Shown piece after piece: positions 19,001 through 26,500 of a stretch of DNA of 64,000 nt (position 1 is its first letter; each line of letters begins with the position of its first letter). Source of the DNA: a virus; IMG/VR virus record IMGVR_UViG_3300043571_000279, positions 1 through 64,000 of that record; one strand, 5' to 3'. Made by a program: the position numbers and the translations under genes. The notes under the pieces were generated by a model. It was not told where the DNA came from and did no database searches. It saw only the letters and a program-made list of their open reading frames with translations.

Positions 19001-19670
19001 TCGAAGTAATTGGCCCACCAGTCAAACCAGTTCCTGATCCAACACTAGTAACAGTACCCGTACCAGTAATAGTCGCCCAATAAGTAGCAGATCCATTAGA
19101 AGTCAAAATTTGACCATTAGTACCAATACTACCATTTGAATATATGGGATTAGATCCTATGTCAAGTGGAACATTAATTCTAAAAGCCGATCCTTGACCA
19201 GAAATCGTATTAGCATATACATTAAAAATGGCTCTTTGACCGTTTGTAGTATTTGTAGAATAAAATACAAAGTTATCGTCGCTCTGTTGTCTAAAACCAA
19301 CATTGGCGCCGCCAGACAAAGGAGTAAATGTTATACCCCTATCATTGTATGATATATTAATGTTATTGTTTGTATAAACGCCAGAAGTGTTTGCAATAAA
19401 TGCCGCTGATCCTACTTTAAAAGAAGCAGAATTAATAGAATTAGTAAAAATACCGGAAGAATTGGTAATAGAATTGGTTGCAACGGTTATTGAATTGGTA
19501 ACATTGACTATAGTATTATTGGCCCCAATTTCCCAAACGTTTGTTCCATCAGAAGAATATAATATTCTGTCAGTAAGATTAATAGCCTGTTCGCCAATGG
19601 CAATATCTGAAGTAGTTGGCTTTTTGCCTGCGACTGATGAACGACGCAGTTTGAAAACTGTATTTGCCAT
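16077..19670 (-). CDS. Large tail-fibre / virion structural protein
   Basis: An 1197-aa protein. The N-terminus FKLRRSSVAGKKPTTSDIAIGEQAINLTDRILYSSDGTNVWEIG is the short attachment domain common to many phage fibres (L-RSS-AGK-PT---L--GE-A-N). The body carries NATGV/ANSTG repeats and a domain around NFIYLNSNNTVDNEDLGIVGNYN...HSGIFRDASDGIWKVF that recurs in the proteins at 21060 and 23560. The C-terminus SNERTRGNDIDGTTGNWTIQEGETELFIINNKNGKKFKFKLEEVE is a distinctive ending that, as I recall, is widespread on fibres of T4-like marine phages. It is preceded by a palindrome at 19688-19703 and a good ribosome binding site. Confidence 0.75.
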   Translation of the reverse strand: MANTVFKLRRSSVAGKKPTTSDIAIGEQAINLTDRILYSSDGTNVWEIGANNTIVNVTNSITVATNSITNSSGIFTNSINSASFKVGSAAFIANTSGVYTNNNINISYNDRGITFTPLSGGANVGFRQQSDDNFVFYSTNTTNGQRAIFNVYANTISGQGSAFRINVPLDIGSNPIYSNGSIGTNGQILTSNGSATYWATITGTGTVTSVGSGTGLTGGPITSSGTLSVNTGYNFTWSNIHTFQSNVAFTGNNISVVSNTGSILFGGASDQNWKIGRNTGATTKYYYTNNSLDIIAANSNLEGIVFGWTGNSYLETGYAGTFTRLPIYVGNSTVNVSINSTSFTGTANNSSYFGGNLPSYYTDATNITTGTLPYAQLGNNVVNTTGSFTLSGVTTFNANIVLGSSGISANGSYGSAGQSLLSNGSATYWATAGATLNANNTDTQTFYIGLSNASSGAWTNAVVSTTKLYYVPSTGKLDASIVNAASHTVGTAFTANSTVVNAVSYYAGTTLIGNTTGPYGKTESNLNVNNALTSNTATYLGNSSATVANVSSWITGNAATAYTNAVSYVDGLKLDSVTNTSITYIPVANTVKNAYDRAIDANTRAASAQSAAVSAYSNAVSYVDGKIATANSAITGNAATAYSNSVSYTDGKIATANSAITGNAATAYSNATVFASNASNINTGTLAEARLPYRMDQNVRTTDNVSFSSLTLTGSLSISGNVNVIGSNTLSIVDNFIYLNSNNTVDNEDLGIVGNYNTTGNSLGYAHSGIFRDASDGIWKVFDGYKPEPDANVNIDTTNTTFQLANFQANTLYLGNTSTNWLVANIGGMYHTGTVNAASHTVGTAFTANATVVNAVTYYVGSTLIGNSTGPYGKTEGSLNVNSALTSNNSTNLGGTAAASYQLNSTLNANIAAYLPVYTGVVNGSSHTVGTSLIANATGVYHTGTMNAASLTVGTSTIANSTGVYTGIINAASHTVGTAFTANSTLTNTVSLVVSTNTSTFGTAAYIVANGNVGIATSSPQSKLSIGAGSIADSALPVQISTSSNTGLSYFAVNRNGSYGALFGYDNGGTFAGVTIRNVVASGTSGDAICFAVNNTSEAMRILGSGNVGIGNTTPADKLVVGGNVMPGSDNAYNLGSATLRWANVFTGDLHLSNERTRGNDIDGTTGNWTIQEGETELFIINNKNGKKFKFKLEEVE
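16124..16131 (-). promoter_or_regulatory. Late promoter TATAAATA for the long fibre
   Basis: A perfect TATAAATA on the minus strand lies 47 bp before the start of the gene at 12502-16077, embedded in the 3' end of the upstream fibre gene. Confidence 0.6.
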
Positions 19671-19687
19671 TCTAGGCTCTCCTGTAG

Positions 19688-19703
19688 CTCAGTATATACT
19701 GAG
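19688..19703. promoter_or_regulatory. 16-nt perfect palindrome before the fibre gene
   Basis: CTCAGTATATACTGAG is a perfect palindrome between the coiled-coil gene and the fibre gene at 16077-19670, just upstream of its AGGAG ribosome binding site. As RNA it forms a 6-7 bp hairpin. Function unknown: mRNA stability element, weak terminator or operator are all possible. Confidence 0.5.
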
Positions 19704-19707
19704 AATA

Positions 19708-20229
19708 TTAAAATTCATCTGGAGGCAATGTTGCCTCTGTTTTTAGTTTTCTTTTATTTATTGGTAGTTTAGATTTAAGTGTTAAATTTTCTTGATGTAA
19801 CTTATTTAATTCAGAAGTCTGACGACGATATTCTTCTGCTAAATCTTCCAATCTTTTGATATCATCGAAATGTTTATCTTTGTAATCGTTATATTCTTGT
19901 GTTATTTTTATTCTTTCTTCTTTACAATCATGCAAAGATCTTTTTAAATCTTCTATAGTTTTTGTATGTTCTATCTTTTCTTGTTCAAATATTTTTTTAT
20001 CAATAGTAAGAGATTCTACGCCTTTGGCCGCTTGTTGCATCATTTCATTTTGAATCTCAACTTGTTTTTGAGATTCTTCATATTTTGATGAAAGATTTTT
20101 AACTGAAGCTGATAGTGCAGTAACTCTAATTTCTAGATCTATGTTTTTACGCAGAAAATCCAGAAGCATATTTTCTTGCTTCTGGATAAACTGTTTTAAA
20201 TAAATGTCTTGACCTTCATCATTTTCCAT
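19708..20229 (-). CDS. Coiled-coil protein of the fibre region
   Basis: A 173-aa, highly charged protein. Almost the whole length (residues 10-160) is predicted coiled coil: LEIRVTALSASVKNLSSKYEESQKQVEIQ, then EQEKIEHTKTIEDLKRSLHDCKEERIKITQEYNDYKDKH and LAEEYRRQTSELNKLHQENLTLKSKL. No signal or membrane segment. It lies between a GIY-YIG endonuclease gene and a large fibre gene, so a role as a fibre-associated rod or assembly factor is plausible but unproven. Confidence 0.65.
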   Translation of the reverse strand: MENDEGQDIYLKQFIQKQENMLLDFLRKNIDLEIRVTALSASVKNLSSKYEESQKQVEIQNEMMQQAAKGVESLTIDKKIFEQEKIEHTKTIEDLKRSLHDCKEERIKITQEYNDYKDKHFDDIKRLEDLAEEYRRQTSELNKLHQENLTLKSKLPINKRKLKTEATLPPDEF

Positions 20230-20259
20230 AGTATAATTCCTTTGTCAACGAAAAATATA

Positions 20260-21006
20260 TCACTTCTTAATTCTTCCTCTGACGTAACCTTCCGGAATAG
20301 CTTCTTGTTTGTTAATTCTGGTGTTTGCTCTACCATTATTAATCCAAATAAGATTCGAAACAGCGCTACGGATTCTTTGTTTATCTTCTTCTGTTTTATT
20401 AACTCCTTTTTTCGGAGTTTTCTTCCATCTTTGTTTTAGAGAATTAATTCTTTTTTCAATTTGTTCTTCAGATTGTTTTTTACCTACTTTTATATTTATT
20501 TGAGTTTGTCTATATGTTGGATCTGTCCACAATTCTAAAGATTTTTGTCTTCTCATTTCTATTTGATCATTATCCTCAAATTGCTTTTTATTAGCTTCTC
20601 TCAATTTTTGTTTGGTTTCTTCTGACCTTGTTTTGCCAATAGACCAATGACCCCAATTTTCGTGTTTCTTATGAGATAGTGATATCTTTTCGCCTACTGT
20701 TAATATTTTTTCTCCATCTGTTGTCCAATGACCATTAAGATGGTTTATTAAATTATAATATTTTTTCCCTAACTCTTCATCTTTTATAAAAGAAAGATAC
20801 TTATATTCTTCTATCAATAACTGTTTTCTATCAAAAACCTTTTTAATAATCCTACGTTTAAAATCATGAGGTCTTCTTTTATAAGCGTCTCTCATCCAGT
20901 TCGAAGAACATTTATAACCATCAGTTTCGGTTCCCCAATGAGATCCAATATAATATCTTTTATGTTTTTTATCAAACCAAATATATACAAATCCATACTT
21001 TTCCAA
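20260..21006 (-). CDS. GIY-YIG homing endonuclease with NUMOD-type DNA-binding tail
   Basis: A free-standing homing endonuclease inserted in the fibre cluster. The N-terminal GIY-YIG nuclease reads YGFVYIWFDKKHKRYYIGSHWG, followed by a catalytic-type helix with RR and the Glu in LIEEYKYLSF. Residues after about 110 carry NUMOD3-like helices (GKTRSEETKQKLREANKKQ, GKKQSEEQIEKRI). The C-terminus WINNGRANTRINKQ...PEGYVRGRIKK is a module also seen in the HNH protein at 57864-58328. The frame is open to an ATG at 21033, but that ATG lies in a hairpin and lacks a ribosome binding site. TTG at 21006 has AGGAG seven bases upstream, so I take it as the start. Confidence 0.85.
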   Translation of the reverse strand: MEKYGFVYIWFDKKHKRYYIGSHWGTETDGYKCSSNWMRDAYKRRPHDFKRRIIKKVFDRKQLLIEEYKYLSFIKDEELGKKYYNLINHLNGHWTTDGEKILTVGEKISLSHKKHENWGHWSIGKTRSEETKQKLREANKKQFEDNDQIEMRRQKSLELWTDPTYRQTQINIKVGKKQSEEQIEKRINSLKQRWKKTPKKGVNKTEEDKQRIRSAVSNLIWINNGRANTRINKQEAIPEGYVRGRIKK

Positions 21007-21012
21007 TTTATT

Positions 21013-21045
21013 ACTCCTATGAATTGTTCCCATAGGAGTATTTAG
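21013..21045 (-). promoter_or_regulatory. Late promoter (CTAAATA) plus RBS-sequestering hairpin of the GIY-YIG gene
   Basis: On the minus strand CTAAATA (21045-21039) runs directly into ACTCCTATG, which is perfectly complementary to CATAGGAGT nine bases later (arms 21031-21039 and 21013-21021). The second arm contains the AGGAG ribosome binding site. Read-through RNA would hide it; RNA started from the promoter (about 21033) would lack most of the 5' arm. This is the logic known for T4 I-TevI and phage mobE. Confidence 0.65.
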
Positions 21046-21059
21046 TAAAAAGTATAGTG

Positions 21060-22913
21060 CTAAAAACTGCCACCATCCAATATATCATAGACTAAAGCTG
21101 TTCCGTTAGACTGCAGAACATATCCGCTAGTGCCAAGTGTTAATTCGTTATATCCATTGGTTGAGTTACCTACCAATAATGCATTATTAGTTACTGTTGC
21201 CTTTCCAGTACCACCGGAAGTTCCTGCAAGAGCAGTGGCAAGAGTAAGAGTATTAGCAACAATGCCAACAGAATATGTAGAATTGGCTGTTAAATTAGCT
21301 GATGTTGTATTAGTGGTAAGAGCACCGGAAGCTAGATATGCGACAAGAGTTGCTGTTCTATATGATGCATCGTTAGTATCTACATCATTGTTACCAGATA
21401 GTTCTTGTTCTAGATTAAAGAATAGCTTCCATAATCCATCAGTATGATCCCTAAATAAACCAGTATGACGGTTTGCACCATCATTGTAGTTTGCAGCAAA
21501 ACCAATATCGACTAAATCGCTGGAATAATTGTTACCAGCAAGGTATATCATTGGGTCAGAAACAATAACTGATTGAACATTTTGAGTTACTAGATTGCCA
21601 GTAACAGTTAGAGTTCCTGCAACACTGACATTTGAGCCAAATGAAGCTCCATCTGTGGTACTAATGTGATTAACATATATATTGGCCCAACGTAAAGAGT
21701 TCGAACCCAAATCATAGCTATTGTTTGTGGTTGGGATAATAGCTGTGTCGATACGAGCATTAAATGTTACTTTGTCAGAAGTTGCATCACCAAGAGTTGT
21801 ATTACCATTAACTGATAAGTCAGTGGTAACGACATTTGCGAATGTTACGTTAGAAGTTGTAGCTACCGGCTGTCCGATGAAAACACCAGTGGCATTAACG
21901 GTAACACCAGTGTTGCCAACAACGTTAATACCGGAAGAGTCAACGCTGATACCATTAGCAGCCTTTGCCCATGTACCAGAAGTATTAGAAACAATACCAT
22001 TATTAGCTAAAACGCCAACACCAGAAGCATCGACATAAACACCATTAGCAGGGTCAACGTAAGTACCAGTAGTGTTAGCAATAATACCGTTGTTAGGAAG
22101 AACGCTTACGGCTGTTGCATTAACCGAAATACCAATACCAGCACCGACATCAATAGTGATATCGCCTACGCTACCACCACCATTTAGACCGTCTCCAGCA
22201 GTGATGCTCGAAATATCACCAACGTCGTCTGCCCAATATGTGCTAGAACCGTTTGTTCTAAGAACCTGATTGGCTGTACCAAGAGAACCATTAACAGAAA
22301 GACCAACACCTGTTCCGATAGTGACTTGAGTAACATTTGCTTTAAAATTAGAACCAACACTAATTGTAGCGCCATTAACTGTGCCTGTAGCGAAAACTCC
22401 AATAGAATTAGCAACTACATCAGTTCCAACAGTATGAGAAGCAGCATTAACAGTTGTTCCAAATAAATTGTTGGTGGTAATAGTATTACCGATTGCAAGC
22501 GTGTTAGAAGTTTTGACAAATGTAAACCCAGCAACACCATTAGCTACGCCAGAATCATTGAACTGAACATAAGTGTTTGATCCAGAGGTACCTGTACCCC
22601 AATAAACGCCGCCTGAAGAATTAACAACTAGAACCTGCCCATTTGAACCGGCAGATCCATTTGCGACCAAAGATGTAATTACCGCATTGGCAACAATAAC
22701 TTTATCAATACCGCTTGTAGAGTTGGCTACAAGGGCATGATTAGCAGTCAGAGTACCAGGATACTGAGCGCCACCAACACGAAGGACACCCGACCCGTCT
22801 GGAAGACCAATATAAAGCGTATTAGAGGCTTGAGTAAAGGCTAATTCGCCGTTTGATAGTCCAGTAACTGTAGCGTTGGACGTAGATCTTTTAATCTGAA
22901 TCTTATTGGCCAT
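21060..22913 (-). CDS. Tail-fibre / structural protein
   Basis: A 617-aa fibre protein. N-terminal attachment domain: IQIKRSTSNATVTGLSNGELAFTQASNTLYIGLPDGSGVLRVGG. The body contains Asn/Gly/Val repeats (ANNGIVSNTSG, VNATGVFIG), then a module PMIYLAGNNYSSDLVDIGFAANYNDGANRHTGLFRDHTDGLWKLF shared with the fibres at 16077 and 23560. The C-terminus ends LDGGSF, the same last residues as the 92-aa protein at 22953. A consensus late promoter lies at 22943-22950. Role as a fibre segment is inferred from composition and context. Confidence 0.72.
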   Translation of the reverse strand: MANKIQIKRSTSNATVTGLSNGELAFTQASNTLYIGLPDGSGVLRVGGAQYPGTLTANHALVANSTSGIDKVIVANAVITSLVANGSAGSNGQVLVVNSSGGVYWGTGTSGSNTYVQFNDSGVANGVAGFTFVKTSNTLAIGNTITTNNLFGTTVNAASHTVGTDVVANSIGVFATGTVNGATISVGSNFKANVTQVTIGTGVGLSVNGSLGTANQVLRTNGSSTYWADDVGDISSITAGDGLNGGGSVGDITIDVGAGIGISVNATAVSVLPNNGIIANTTGTYVDPANGVYVDASGVGVLANNGIVSNTSGTWAKAANGISVDSSGINVVGNTGVTVNATGVFIGQPVATTSNVTFANVVTTDLSVNGNTTLGDATSDKVTFNARIDTAIIPTTNNSYDLGSNSLRWANIYVNHISTTDGASFGSNVSVAGTLTVTGNLVTQNVQSVIVSDPMIYLAGNNYSSDLVDIGFAANYNDGANRHTGLFRDHTDGLWKLFFNLEQELSGNNDVDTNDASYRTATLVAYLASGALTTNTTSANLTANSTYSVGIVANTLTLATALAGTSGGTGKATVTNNALLVGNSTNGYNELTLGTSGYVLQSNGTALVYDILDGGSF

Positions 22914-22942
22914 ATTAAATGGTGCTCCTGTGAATTTTTATA

Positions 22943-22950
22943 TATTTATA
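22943..22950 (-). promoter_or_regulatory. Late promoter TATAAATA for the fibre at 21060
   Basis: A perfect late box on the minus strand, 30 bp before the ATG at 22913, in the short gap after the 92-aa gene. Confidence 0.75.
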
Positions 22951-22952
22951 AA

Positions 22953-23231
22953 TTAAAAGCTTCCACCATCTAGATCGCCAACAACATCAGTACCAAGATC
23001 AAGTTTCTTTATGATATATTTGTCTGTTACAGAATCATAAACAGGAACAGCGCCTGTAGTTTCATCTACTGAATAAACGTCTTTTAGACTGTCTAATCTT
23101 TCTATCCCTGTACTTATTGTAGGTGTATTTTTAAGAGTAACAGGCGAAGAGGTCTCCAAAACCCCAGCTGTTCCATTAGCTGAAACACGAATAGTTCTCT
23201 TTCTACCTACTACTACATTAGTTATAGTCAT
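22953..23231 (-). CDS. Small structural protein with DGGSF C-terminus
   Basis: A 92-aa protein starting MTITNVVVGRKRTIRVSANG and ending VVGDLDGGSF. The closing LDGGSF is identical to the end of the following fibre protein, and VDETTGAVPVYDSVTDKYIIKKLDL has the short-beta-strand character of fibre C-termini. I do not recognise a named family. It lies in an operon with the 108-aa protein upstream (2-bp gap). Confidence 0.55.
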   Translation of the reverse strand: MTITNVVVGRKRTIRVSANGTAGVLETSSPVTLKNTPTISTGIERLDSLKDVYSVDETTGAVPVYDSVTDKYIIKKLDLGTDVVGDLDGGSF

Positions 23232-23233
23232 TT

Positions 23234-23560
23234 TTATCTCGTAACATTAGGTGTAACTGTGATAATCCCTTCAACTACACGTGAAATAGTAGTGCCGTCA
23301 GATATTTCCACGTCGTATACGTATCTACCAGCCACAAGATTTGCTGTCTGAGCATTTGTTAATGACAAAGTAATAACTCCAACACTAGTATTAACTGCAG
23401 TTGTAAAGGCCACATAATTTGTCGAAGTATACCATTTTCTTAGCTGAGAATTGGCTGTATATCCAACAAGATTCAACATATCGCCGTTTTCGTCGGTTAA
23501 TGTTAGATCTGTTGAAAAATTGGTGCCTTGATCTATAACTAAGTTAGCTTTTGTTGCCAT
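23234..23560 (-). CDS. Small beta-sandwich structural protein
   Basis: A 108-aa protein: ANLVIDQGTNFSTDLTLTDENGDMLNLVGYTANSQLRKWYTST...GRYVYDVEISDGTTISRVVEGIITVTPNVTR. The pattern (QGT-F---L-L-D-NG----L-GY-A--Q-R and YVYDVEI-DG----R-VEG-I-V-P-VT) is that of small Ig-like phage structural proteins that often accompany fibres in T4-like phages. It is transcribed just downstream of the 1416-aa fibre, sharing its stop/start base. Confidence 0.6.
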   Translation of the reverse strand: MATKANLVIDQGTNFSTDLTLTDENGDMLNLVGYTANSQLRKWYTSTNYVAFTTAVNTSVGVITLSLTNAQTANLVAGRYVYDVEISDGTTISRVVEGIITVTPNVTR

Positions 23561-26500
23561 TAGACTACCGTTCTAGTATACTTAACTGTTGTTGCTGATA
23601 ATGCTGGTGTAAACTGTAGTATAATATGTGTAGAATTTTGAGTCGCTGAAAATACACCAACGTTACTATTTGAAGTGATAGATGCATACTCAGTAATCTG
23701 AGAAGCTGAACCATCGTGCATAACGAGAACTTTAGACACATATTTATTATTAGCAACATTATCTGAAACGCTGATGAGATATTCTGAACCTAGATATGAA
23801 CCAATCAAGAAGCTGTCGATATTCTGAGCAGTTGTTCCAGAAGTTGTAACAGATCCGTTTGAGACATTTACTAGAGATTGAATATATGTAGAGTTAGCAA
23901 ACACACCAGATGAGTTAGAAATAATACCAGTGTTAGCTAATACGGCTAGAGATCTTGTTGAAGATATATCTCCACCACCACTCAGACCATTTCCTGCTGT
24001 AATAGAAACTGCAGTATGATCAATATGTCTATTAACTGCATAGTTGCTAAGGCTATTATGGTCAATCTTAGTTTGATCGATCCATAGACCAGTTGTATTA
24101 GAAATTAACTGATTGTTGCCAGCAAGAACATTAATGCCAGAAGATGTGACTGAAATACCGTTGGCGGCTGCTGCAGCGATAGCATCAGCAGAAACTGAAA
24201 TACCATTACCTTGGCCAATATCGAATGTTCTAGAGGCTGCTATAGTTCCGCCGCCAGTAAGACCATTACCAGCAGTTAATGTTACTGTGGTGTGATCAAT
24301 ATGTTCGTTACCAACGAAGTTTGCTAGCGAATCGTGGTTTATTGTTCCCTGAGTTGCAGTTAGAACAGTACCATATAGGCTGTTAGCAGTTATTGTAGAA
24401 CTTACAGTTGAATTTGCTGTAATATTAACAACAGTAGAATTTGCTACGAAAGCGCCACCAGTTCCATAAGGAACGAGATATGCTTGAAGAGTTCCTGTTC
24501 CTGAATTTGCAGAAGTGTCAACTGTTGTAGCTGTATTTGGGTTGGTGTTAGAAACAAACAACCAGAAATAAGGATTGCTGTTTGAAGACTTAGCAGCTTG
24601 ACGAACTAAACCTGAATACCAAATTTTGCTAGTATTACCAGCTGGTGAATACCAGCCAATATCAACAGTATCAGTTGTTATATTATTATCAGCTAGTTCA
24701 ATGATATTGTCATTTACCATTAATGTGGCAGTATTAACAGATACGACTGTTCCGCCAACAACTAGGTTACCACTAAATGTAGCATTTCTAAGACTGATAT
24801 CAGCGCCAGAACCGCTTAGAGTGGTACCAATACCCAATACAACATTAGAGTTAAGAGTTGTTGTTGTAGCAGTAACTGTTAAATTAGAACTGATACTTGT
24901 ATTGGTTCCGGATATTACTAGATTAGCACCAGTGTGACTGATGTTAGAAGCAATAGTAAAATTAGCGCCATTTACAATAAGATTAGATGAAACTACAGTA
25001 TTAGGCGAAGCAATAAGAGTATTACCGCCAGCAACATTCAAACTAGCACCAAACAGACCCCATCTATTTGTTGCATTACCTAGATTATAACCGTTACCCT
25101 GAGGAATGATATTTCCTGCAGCATTACCAGTATAACTCAAAGTACCGCTTACAGACAAATCGCCAGTAACTTCAAGCAAACCATCAACGATAGTTTTGTA
25201 AGTAGAATTACCAGATCCGAATATAGTGTTACCATTAATTACAGTGTCACCATCTACTCTTAGTTTTGTAACTGGTGATGAATTACCAATACCAATATTA
25301 CCATTGGCAATAATATAAGCTGCAGTTCCAAAAGTAGATGTATTTGTTTGAACATTTAGTGCATAAACATTTGCTAATGTAGAATTAGCAGTAAATCTTG
25401 TTGTAGAAAGAGTAGCAGCATTAACAGTTCCAGTAGCATAAACACCGGAAGTGTTTGCATTTGTATTACCAAGAGCATCTGTAACTGATAGTAAAGTGCT
25501 TGAAACTGAAGCATTTACTGAAGAATTACCTACAAACAATGAAGAACTATTTGCAATTACGTTAGCGCCAACAGAAACAGCAATAGTGTTTACTGTAGAA
25601 ATACCAGCATTCAAACCTATAGGAGATATATTGGCTGTAGCTGAACTATTTGCTATCTTCAACAAAGAAGAATTGGCCACAGCATTTACTGTTGAATTGC
25701 CAACAGTAAACCCACTAGTGGTTACTGAGACGTTTGCGCCAGCATTGAAGAATCCGTTGGATATTGCTGATAGACCTATAGTCAAGCTTGATGAGTTTAA
25801 GTTAGCTGATCCTGAAGAATTAGCTAATTGCAATAATGTTGAAGTAAGAACAGAGTTTGTGCTTGAATTGCCTACATAAACCGCAGTAGTATTAGCAATT
25901 ACGTTAGCTCCGGCTGCAATAACAGTAGAGTTAACCACTGAAGTGCCAATTCTAAGGTCTATAGGAGTTAGATTGGAAGTTCCTGTTGAATTGGCTACCT
26001 GAATTAAAGTAGAATTACTGATAGAATTGACAGTAGAATTACCAACAAAATATGTTGAAGAATTTACAACAACATTAGCGCCAACAGTAATATTAGTATT
26101 TGATAGAGTAGAAATACCAATAGCTATTGATGTTGGAGTTAAATTAGCAATACCACTAGAATTGGAAACTTGATGTAGAGTTGAATTTGATACGCTATTT
26201 ACACTAGAATTACCTACGAAAAATGTAGTAGTGTTTACTGTGACATTAGCACCAACAGTAACATTAGTGTTTGATACAGTAGAAACTCCAATAGCAAGAC
26301 TTGTTGGAATTAAATTAGCTGTGCCTGAAGAATTTGCTACTTGAATTAAAGTGGAATTACTAATAGAATTTACTGAAGAATTACCAACAAAATATGTTGT
26401 AGCATTAACAATTACGTTTGCTCCAACCAATACTGAAGTATTGTTGAGTTCTGAAATACCAATTTTAATTGATGTAGGATTTAAGTTTGCTATTCCGGAA

